Below, in pieces: positions 1-5,546 of a DNA stretch of 9,204 nucleotides. Positions within the stretch are counted from its first letter, which is position 1, and each line of letters begins with the position of its first letter. This stretch comes from Candidatus Poseidoniaceae archaeon (GTDB taxonomy: Archaea; Thermoplasmatota; Poseidoniia; Poseidoniales; Poseidoniaceae). Under the pieces are notes generated by a model. That model was not told the DNA's origin and did not search any database. It saw only the letters and a program-made list of their open reading frames with translations. The stretch is from NCBI GenBank assembly GCA_029250345.1, contig JAQXFL010000078.1, forward strand, positions 1 to 9,204, written 5' to 3'. A program made the position numbers and the translations under genes.

Positions 1-499
1 CCCAAAGCACTCCAAGTCGAGCGCTGCGCCAAAGAGCTGTCTGTGCTTCAAGTTCATCGGTGACAAACCCATACACGAGTGGTTCAACAGCGTAAAAGCC
101 ACACACAATGATCATCGTGCCTGATACGAGAGACGGGACTAAATGCCCCAGTTCACGACTGTAATCTCTAAACAGAGCGGAGAAGAGCCCCAACACCATA
201 ACGGCAACAGCGACATCTGGGAAACTAAGTGAACGAAGAAGGGAAACGCCAGTATCCACGTTGTCGTCTGCTGAAGATATAAATATCCAGTAAAACAAAG
301 CAAGAATAGCAATCAAAATACCGCCAAAATAGGCTTTAGCTGAGATCATTTCGAAGATTGCATTGTGGTCTTTTACTTTGAGTCGACGAATCAGTCGATC
401 TGCCAGTTCATGCCGATGTTCAATGGTCGCATGACTTTGATTTAGCACCTGCGGCGACCCCAAAACATCCGGGGAATCGGCAGGAATGTCGTCGGTCAT
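1..499 (-). CDS. Membrane protein of unknown function, N-terminal 166 residues (runs off the left edge)
   Basis: An open frame begins with ATG at 499 and stays open for 166 codons to the window edge, so the gene is cut at its C-terminus. I do not recognise the family. Residues 1-50 are polar and charged, with a predicted cytosolic stretch (ELADRLIRRLKVKD near 31-44). Three hydrophobic segments follow at about 56-75 (ILIAILALFYWIFI), 94-110 (PDVAVAVMVLGLFSALF) and 121-146 (VPSLVSGTMIIVCGFYAVEP), so it is an integral membrane protein. A weak ribosome site AAGGA (505-509) sits five bases before the ATG. It diverges from folP across 51 bases and may share its promoter region. No signal peptide or catalytic motif is visible. 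The coding call is secure from length and composition; function is unknown. Confidence 0.72.
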   Translation of the reverse strand, partial: MTDDIPADSPDVLGSPQVLNQSHATIEHRHELADRLIRRLKVKDHNAIFEMISAKAYFGGILIAILALFYWIFISSADDNVDTGVSLLRSLSFPDVAVAVMVLGLFSALFRDYSRELGHLVPSLVSGTMIIVCGFYAVEPLVYGFVTDELEAQTALWRSARLGVLW

Positions 500-550
500 A
501 GGTGTCCTTGACACTCACATCTTATCAAATCTGCCGAACTCGGGGAGTTC
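500..550. promoter_or_regulatory. Divergent promoter region between the membrane gene and folP
   Basis: These 51 bases separate two divergent start codons. The only AT-rich element is CTTATCAAAT at 521-530, which reads TTTGATAA on the minus strand and loosely resembles an archaeal TATA box (TTTAWATA). Its centre is about 26 bases from both ATGs, the spacing expected for leaderless transcripts in either direction. The AAGGA at 505-509 would then lie outside the leftward mRNA, so both readings cannot be right for that gene. Assignment is by position and composition only. Confidence 0.35.
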
Positions 551-1417
551 ATGGGCATCTCCTTACCACCTAATCGAAAGAGCCGAGACCGTCTTTCGAT
601 GGGCCTCCACCGCATTGAGGAGCAACCATGCCATGTGATGGGAATCGTCAATGTCACACCCGATTCGTTCCATGCACAAAGTCGCAGAACCACGGTTGAT
701 CAAGCGATTGAAACCGCCCTCGCAATGTGGCAACAAGGAGCCACATGGATTGACATTGGTGGAGAATCGACCCGCCCAGGGGCTGATTTTGTCTCTACGG
801 AAGAGGAAATCCAACGTGTACTCCCCGTCATAAACGCCCTGCGTCTCGAGAACGAAAGCGGCCTCATATCAATTGATACGCGCCGCCCACAAGTTGCCCG
901 AGCAGCCATCGATGCAGGAGCAGATATCGTCAACGATGTGTCTGGATTGAGAGACCCAGAGATGGTCGCGCTGGTTCTCGAGAAGCAATGTGGAGTCTGC
1001 ATCATGCACATGCAAGGCGAACCCAAGTCTATGCAAGTAAAACCCACATACAACGATTGTGCGGCAGAAGTAAGTATGCAATTACTTGAAACGGCACGTG
1101 GATTAATTGCGGCTGGACTGCCTGCTGAATTGATTGTGCTCGACCCGGGAATCGGATTTGGAAAATTGCTTGAACACAACATCGACCTTTTGCAACGGCA
1201 CGATTTATTCCGTGGGACAGAAGGTTTCTCTGTTCTCTGGGGTGTATCTCGCAAATCGATGATAGGGCAACTTACAGGACATGAGGACCCTGACAACCGA
1301 TTGAGTGGAACTCTTGCCGTTGCAGCAATGGCGTACTACGAAGGAATCGATATCGTGCGTGTTCACGATGTACAAGAACACATTGATTTGTTCAAAGTAC
1401 TCAGTGCAGTCGACTAG
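551..1417 (+). CDS. folP: Dihydropteroate synthase
   Basis: FolP condenses 6-hydroxymethyl-dihydropterin diphosphate with p-aminobenzoate to give dihydropteroate in folate synthesis, in the cytosol. The 288 residues carry the whole TIM-barrel signature set. These are MGIVNVTPDSF (30-40, with the Mg-binding Asn34), DIGGESTRPGA (68-78), SIDT (107-110), VNDVSG (127-132), MHMQG (152-156), DPGIGFGK (198-205), SRKSMIG (233-239, with the pterin/PABA-site lysine) and VRVHDV (269-274, with the Arg and His that bind diphosphate). No key residue is missing. The start is uncertain: ATG 551 is 26 bases from a TATA-like element, while ATG 599 (Met17) would give 272 residues, close to the usual 270-280. The GGGGAG before 551 is only three bases away, too close for a normal ribosome site. 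No other folate gene is adjacent. Its TAG interlocks with the stop of the convergent traB. Confidence 0.96.
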   Translation: MGISLPPNRKSRDRLSMGLHRIEEQPCHVMGIVNVTPDSFHAQSRRTTVDQAIETALAMWQQGATWIDIGGESTRPGADFVSTEEEIQRVLPVINALRLENESGLISIDTRRPQVARAAIDAGADIVNDVSGLRDPEMVALVLEKQCGVCIMHMQGEPKSMQVKPTYNDCAAEVSMQLLETARGLIAAGLPAELIVLDPGIGFGKLLEHNIDLLQRHDLFRGTEGFSVLWGVSRKSMIGQLTGHEDPDNRLSGTLAVAAMAYYEGIDIVRVHDVQEHIDLFKVLSAVD

Positions 1418-2577
1418 ATCAAACTGCCAACCAATCCAGTTGCTGCAAACCAAGCACCGGCCATACTTCCGAGATTGGAAAGCGAAGTCACCATGAGGAC
1501 ACGCCCTGCCTTGTTTGACCAGAATGAACCGAGACTCTCCAACTTGAGGAATTGCTGTAAATCTTCAGCAGTTGGCTCTTTGATTTTCAGTTGAACATAA
1601 CCAGCGAACCAACCTGCCGCCAAAGTAGGATTCAGCGAGGTAATTGGAGATGCTGCTGCGGCTGTTAAAATCGCCAACGGGTGACCTCGAGCCAGTGCAC
1701 ATCCCAATGCAGCAAACACTGCATTCGCTGCAGTCCAAACGGTGAACATTTCGATTAAACTGTCTTTTGAACCGGTAGCCAAGGAATATCCAATCAAAGT
1801 CATGACAAAGAGTGGAATAAGCCATGGTATGCTTTTGGAGATGCGTCCCCGAACTGGAAGTTGATTCAGATCATCCAATGATGCTTGGTTTGGCATCGAT
1901 TGTTGAGCAAGGTGGTTCTCAATCCCTTTGAGGTGACCCGCCCCGACAACTGCAAGTGTTTTCTTCTCACCATCATGCAATAAAGCAAGTTTTCCGGCAA
2001 GATAGGAGTCTCTCTCATCGATGAGCACAAGTCCTGCACCGGGCGAGAATGTCCTTAACTCCTCCATCAAGGAAGTAAGGAGGTCTTGGTTCTCGAGTAG
2101 TTCGTTGACCTCAGGTGCGTCATCATCCTCATCATCACCAAGCAACGACCAAAGAATTCGAACTTTCTCACGGAATCGCATTTTCTTCCATGCTCGTTGA
2201 AGTGTGGTTTGAATATCTCGGTCGATGAGTGCAACCTCAAGTTCGGCTGCCTCTGCCTCTTGTACTGCTGCAAGAAGTTCAGCGCCAGGTTGTTGGCCTT
2301 CATCCAAACCCATTTTGCGTTGTTCAGCTGCGAGAAGAGATTGCAACAGAACCAATGGTGCTTTACCTTCCTTGACGACTTTCAACAATCCTTCTTTGTC
2401 CAACCGGCGGTCACTGGTTAAGGCTTGATATCGAGAGTCACACAGTTCGACGGCGACACGTTCAGGTTGATACGATGAAATCTGTTCTCTGACGGCCTCA
2501 ACACTCGCTGTAGAAACGTGTGCTGTGCCAAGAATTCGTAAAGTTGGACTGATGTCGATGTAAGGCGTCTCCGTCAT
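1414..2577 (-). CDS. TraB/PrgY-family membrane protein
   Basis: This 387-residue protein belongs to the TraB (pheromone shutdown, PrgY) family, which is related to the Tiki/GumN fold of proposed metal-dependent peptidases. The soluble domain (about 10-245) shows the family motifs: GTAHVS (17-22) holding the conserved GxxH, VAVELC..RY (41-50) with a conserved Glu, LIDRDI (117-122), ERDSYLAGKL (188-197) and VVGAGHLKGI (210-219) with the second His. An acidic run GDDEDDDAPE lies at 147-156. Hydrophobic helices follow at about 250-268, 280-296, 300-330 and 358-384, so the C-terminal part sits in the membrane. It is the last gene of the leftward lemA-DHH-traB block and overlaps the DHH gene by ATGA, with a near-perfect ribosome site inside that gene's last codons. 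In enterococci PrgY blocks self-pheromone. In archaea the role is unknown; proteolysis of a membrane or surface substrate is a reasonable guess. Confidence 0.88.
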   Translation of the reverse strand: MTETPYIDISPTLRILGTAHVSTASVEAVREQISSYQPERVAVELCDSRYQALTSDRRLDKEGLLKVVKEGKAPLVLLQSLLAAEQRKMGLDEGQQPGAELLAAVQEAEAAELEVALIDRDIQTTLQRAWKKMRFREKVRILWSLLGDDEDDDAPEVNELLENQDLLTSLMEELRTFSPGAGLVLIDERDSYLAGKLALLHDGEKKTLAVVGAGHLKGIENHLAQQSMPNQASLDDLNQLPVRGRISKSIPWLIPLFVMTLIGYSLATGSKDSLIEMFTVWTAANAVFAALGCALARGHPLAILTAAAASPITSLNPTLAAGWFAGYVQLKIKEPTAEDLQQFLKLESLGSFWSNKAGRVLMVTSLSNLGSMAGAWFAATGLVGSLI

Positions 2578-3995
2578 TCATCAGCACCTCCTGCAAAGAG
2601 TTCTCGAAGTCGAAGAGACATAGCATCTACGGCTTGAACATCCGCTTCTTCTGGATTTTCTGGTAATTGATTGAGAAGAACATCGAAGGGGATTTGGCCT
2701 CCTGCAAGGGCTTTGTGACCACCGGAAAGGCCGCCGCCCCAAGTATCCGAGAGCAAGCGACCGAGGTGAATGCCATCGTCTTTTGAGCGTGCTGAAAGGA
2801 TTACTTTACCTCGGCGAGGGCCAAAAACTACGACTGTGTCAATGCCTTCTGTCGGCAGAAGGAAGTCTGCTATTTGCGCCAATGAATCCCGATTTGGCAT
2901 GGAGGAAAGTGGTGCGAGAAGCGTTGAGCCAACCAGAGTCCTCGATGAAAGGGCTTCAGCAAACGATTCCAAGGTGTCCTGAGACCTTGGAGGCTCTTCT
3001 ATAGAACGAATTAATTCTGAGTCAACATAAGCATTTAGCCACGAGAGTGCTCGAATATCGACCGGATTGAAATGCCGTGTGAAGCCGAGAGTATCTGTTC
3101 GAATACCGAAAGCAAGTGCAGTAGCAACACGCGCCGTCATTGGATGGTTGAGACTCATGAGGAGGCTCGCAACCAAGGAAGAGGTCGCAGAGTACTCCGG
3201 CCGGAGCATCGAGATATCAGCTGCAACCGATTCATCTGAGGTATGGTGATCAAGGACAATGTGAGGGACACAATCCTCTGGAAGAATATTGTTTGCACCG
3301 GGACGATGGAAGTCAACGGTCATGACAACCGCAGCATCGCGTAACACATCCTGTACTTCCCAATCAAGAATAAGTCGCCGAACCGGAATATCGAGTAGAC
3401 GTACCATGGCACGGTTTTGTTGATGCTCAATAAGACCGCCATGCAGCAGCATTGGTTCCAAACCCATGCTTTGAACGAGTTCATGCATTGCTAGGCCTGC
3501 ACCTAATGCGTCTGGGTCGGGATTATCATGGCAGAAGATAGCAACTTTCGACCCTTCAGGAACCGAGTGAAGATAGTGATGAAGAACGCTTGCTCCATCT
3601 TTCTGCTCCCATGAGCGAATGCGATCTTGCATTGCTGCAAAGGAGACATCGTCAACACTGATCAAGTCCACTCCGTCACCCTCGAGAGAAAGAGTCGTTA
3701 GAATGGGAACATCTTGCCAGTGGTTTTGGATGGCCTCAAGGGGGTTTTCGTCAGCCAATGCTTCAGGATTTAGCAAAAGAACTGCGGTCGGTTTTCGTGC
3801 GTCGAGTGGAAGAGAATTGAGTGGCATTGGCGAAGGCAAGGCAATGATTTCACAACCCTCAAGTGGACCATCAAGAGGGAGATTTGACGCAAGACCAATC
3901 AATACACTTCGACGGCGAAGAGCACACCATTGGCTTAAACGAACAGCGAGATGTCCTGAGCCGATGATGAGAAACATCCTTTCACCAAATTGCAT
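2574..3995 (-). CDS. DHH-family phosphoesterase with N-terminal TrkA-N-like Rossmann domain
   Basis: The 473-residue frame has three parts. A Rossmann-like TrkA-N domain starts with IIGSGHLAVRL (10-20) and runs to about 125. A DHH catalytic domain (about 148-330) carries HDNPDPDALGAG (156-167), VDFHRPG (227-233), LDHHTSDE (248-255), SATSSLV (269-275) and FGIRTDT (296-302). These Asp/His clusters bind the two metal ions of RecJ/NrnA/GdpP-type enzymes. A DHHA1 domain follows (about 385-440) with GGLSGGHKALAGG (421-433). The family cleaves short oligonucleotides, pAp or cyclic dinucleotides; the substrate cannot be told from sequence. ATG 3977 (Met7) is a good alternative start: GGTGA at 3982-3986 precedes it and it falls just before the first Rossmann strand, whereas ATG 3995 has no ribosome site. 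It lies 39 bases after lemA and overlaps traB by four bases, suggesting one operon. Confidence 0.92.
   Translation of the reverse strand: MQFGERMFLIIGSGHLAVRLSQWCALRRRSVLIGLASNLPLDGPLEGCEIIALPSPMPLNSLPLDARKPTAVLLLNPEALADENPLEAIQNHWQDVPILTTLSLEGDGVDLISVDDVSFAAMQDRIRSWEQKDGASVLHHYLHSVPEGSKVAIFCHDNPDPDALGAGLAMHELVQSMGLEPMLLHGGLIEHQQNRAMVRLLDIPVRRLILDWEVQDVLRDAAVVMTVDFHRPGANNILPEDCVPHIVLDHHTSDESVAADISMLRPEYSATSSLVASLLMSLNHPMTARVATALAFGIRTDTLGFTRHFNPVDIRALSWLNAYVDSELIRSIEEPPRSQDTLESFAEALSSRTLVGSTLLAPLSSMPNRDSLAQIADFLLPTEGIDTVVVFGPRRGKVILSARSKDDGIHLGRLLSDTWGGGLSGGHKALAGGQIPFDVLLNQLPENPEEADVQAVDAMSLRLRELFAGGADE
2585..2591 (-). promoter_or_regulatory. Ribosome binding site for traB inside the DHH gene
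   Basis: On the minus strand this reads GGAGGTG, complementary to the anti-Shine-Dalgarno end of 16S rRNA, and it ends seven bases before the traB ATG at 2577. It is embedded in the codons for Gly-Gly-Ala near the C-terminus of the DHH protein. Together with the ATGA overlap this indicates translational coupling and fixes the traB start. Confidence 0.8.
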
Positions 3996-4034
3996 TCAGG
4001 CTGATGCGTTATGAACTTACGCTAAGGCTAAGCT

Positions 4035-4610
4035 TCAAAACTCAATGATGACATTTTCACGCTCATGGTCAAAGATTTCGAACAAGTTTCGTTGCTCGCA
4101 GCCCTTGATGTTGGCAACAAATACGGTCGGAATCATTTGAATCGCCTTGTTGAAAGTAGTCACGCTCGAGTTGTAGAATTCACGGCGGTCGGCTATGCTG
4201 TTTTCAAGCGCAACCAATTGGTTTTGGATGTTCAAGAAAGAGGAATCGGATTTCAATTCAGGATATTGCTCAGCGACCATGTTGATTCGTGGAATCATTG
4301 CAGCGAACGAAGATTCTGCTCGTGCAGTTCCTTCAACATCACCGCTCTGAAGAGCACCTGCTGCGGCGCGTCGAGCCTCGAAAAGTTTGTCGAAGAAAGC
4401 GATTTCCTGCTTTGCTATGCCTTTGGCGATGTTGACGAGATTAGGAATCATGTCATATCGCTGCTTCAACAAGACTGAAATCTGAGCCCAAGAATTGTCA
4501 ACATTCAACTCTACACTTACGAGTCGATTCCATGTTGAAAAGAACCAAAAAAGGGTGATAACAAGGAGAAAACCTACGACTGCTCCGCCTATAATGAGTG
4601 CATTGGACAT
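4035..4610 (-). CDS. lemA: LemA family membrane-anchored protein
   Basis: The 191 residues match the LemA family in length and layout. One N-terminal membrane segment (about 4-25, ALIIGGAVVGFLLVITLFWFF) precedes a long alpha-helical cytosolic domain. Family hallmarks are RYDMIPNLV (51-59), YPELKS (116-121), QNQLVALENSIADRREFYN (129-147) and FNKAIQMIP (153-161). LemA proteins are widespread in bacteria and some archaea and have no settled biochemical function; they often sit beside membrane peptidases or TPM-domain proteins. Here lemA is first in a leftward block with the DHH and TraB genes, so association with a second membrane protein of possible peptidase type is notable. No ribosome site is seen at the normal distance. 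TTCAATAAGG, 25 bases upstream, could be a TATA box for a leaderless mRNA. The start fits the membrane segment. Confidence 0.95.
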   Translation of the reverse strand: MSNALIIGGAVVGFLLVITLFWFFSTWNRLVSVELNVDNSWAQISVLLKQRYDMIPNLVNIAKGIAKQEIAFFDKLFEARRAAAGALQSGDVEGTARAESSFAAMIPRINMVAEQYPELKSDSSFLNIQNQLVALENSIADRREFYNSSVTTFNKAIQMIPTVFVANIKGCEQRNLFEIFDHERENVIIEF

Positions 4611-4736
4611 GTTTTTCGATTTTTGACTTTCCTTATTGAACCTATTGGTTCAGCCCTGCGTTGAGAGAAATGTATTGATACAGAACCCCTACCGACAGAC
4701 ATAGACTGAGAGCAGTTATGCGAAGGAGGGAAAAAG
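4611..4736. promoter_or_regulatory. Divergent promoter region between lemA and the TauE/SafE gene
   Basis: This 126-base gap lies between divergent starts. On the plus strand GAAATGTATTGATA (4667-4680) could serve as BRE plus TATA for the permease gene, leaving a leader of roughly 30 bases that contains its strong ribosome site. On the minus strand TTCAATAAGG (4632-4641) is about 25 bases before the lemA ATG, fitting a leaderless transcript. Neither box is a close match to consensus. I found no convincing operator or riboswitch fold. Confidence 0.35.
4723..4730 (+). promoter_or_regulatory. Strong ribosome binding site of the TauE/SafE gene
   Basis: AAGGAGGG ends six bases before ATG 4737. 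It decides the start in favour of 4737 over the out-of-frame ATG at 4718. It is the clearest non-overlapping Shine-Dalgarno site in the window. Confidence 0.82.
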
Positions 4737-5546
4737 ATGCTTACAGAGACACTTTTCATTGCCCTCGGTGTATTTGCTGTAGCATTCATGTTCGCCCCAA
4801 TCGGCTTGGGCGGAGGAATGTTGTTCGTTCCATTGTTGCATTATGGTCTGGGATGGGAAATCAACGGGGCATTGTTTGCCGTTTCCCTGTCACTGACAGC
4901 AGTGGTGAGTTGGGGCAGTGGTCTTGCTCATCGGAAGCAAGAATTTTACGATGATTCAACTCTAAAAATCGGCATTAGAGGCGCAGTACCAGGCGCTGTG
5001 GTAGGCGTTGGAATCGTAGCCCTCATTGATGACAAAATGGATTTCGTGTTCAAAATCTTGAGCATTGTGATGATAACTTGGGCCATCTACAAAACCATTG
5101 GCAAGATGAAAGATGAATCCAAGGCAGATGATGAAGAAAGGGAGGCTATCGACGTTCAACCCTTCGCATTGCAAATAGGTGCTGGAATCGGAGGGATACT
5201 CTCGAGTGTCCTTGCTATTGGAGCGGGAGTCATCTATGTACCAGTGTTGAGAACGTTCGGTCAACTCGAGCCCCGTAAAGCAATTGGTACAAGCCTCCAC
5301 TTCATGATGGTCGTTGTCCCTGTAGCAATTTTGGCTCACCTTCTTGCCTTACCTTCAGACATGTTCAACAGGCTAAGCGAGGAGGTTTTTCCTATACTCA
5401 TATTCATGATTCTTACTTTCCTTGGTGCAAGAAGCGGAGCCAAGTACGGTATCAAGTACCTTTCAGAAAAACAATTGATGCGGGTATTCCTCGCAATACT
5501 GTTTGTCGTTGTAACCAGATATGTGATCGACTTGACTGGATTCTAA
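4737..5546 (+). CDS. TauE/SafE family membrane transporter
   Basis: This 269-residue, very hydrophobic protein belongs to the TauE/SafE (TSUP, formerly DUF81) permeases, which move small organic or inorganic anions such as sulfonates, sulfite or sulfoacetate. The internal duplication typical of the family is visible. FAPIGLGGGMLFVPLL (19-34) begins the first half and GAGIGGILSSVLAIGAGVIYVPVL (148-171) the second. About eight membrane segments can be placed near 4-22, 25-36, 44-64, 76-97, 102-120, 145-171, 184-204, 217-235 and 248-266, some of them re-entrant. A charged loop KMKDESKADDEERE (123-136) separates the halves. Substrate cannot be assigned. It is a single-gene unit with a strong ribosome site. 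Its TAA interlocks with the stop of the convergent PIN-TPR gene. Confidence 0.92.
   Translation: MLTETLFIALGVFAVAFMFAPIGLGGGMLFVPLLHYGLGWEINGALFAVSLSLTAVVSWGSGLAHRKQEFYDDSTLKIGIRGAVPGAVVGVGIVALIDDKMDFVFKILSIVMITWAIYKTIGKMKDESKADDEEREAIDVQPFALQIGAGIGGILSSVLAIGAGVIYVPVLRTFGQLEPRKAIGTSLHFMMVVVPVAILAHLLALPSDMFNRLSEEVFPILIFMILTFLGARSGAKYGIKYLSEKQLMRVFLAILFVVVTRYVIDLTGF

Noticed and set aside
700..1296. A long open frame on the minus strand inside folP (198 codons).
   Set aside because: It lies opposite a gene with all dihydropteroate synthase motifs, and its translation is low-complexity Ser/Cys/Pro with no domain character.
2115..2140. Trinucleotide-like run of CATCATCCTCATCATC type.
   Set aside because: It encodes the acidic Asp/Glu stretch of TraB and is too short and imperfect to be a functional repeat.
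3619..4014. A 131-codon plus-strand frame opposite the DHH gene.
   Set aside because: It is a composition shadow of the TrkA-N coding strand: Arg/Ser-rich, with no ribosome site or motif.
4016..4035. Small inverted repeat CTTACGCTAAG and AAGCTT between lemA and the DHH gene.
   Set aside because: The stem is only four base pairs with no T-run, too weak to call a terminator or regulatory hairpin.
4065..4478. A 137-codon plus-strand frame opposite lemA.
   Set aside because: lemA carries family motifs across this span; the opposing translation is Cys/Ser-rich and unlike any protein I know.
4718..4954. An alternative start at ATG 4718 before the permease gene.
   Set aside because: It is in a different frame, and the AAGGAGGG site lies after it and points to ATG 4737.
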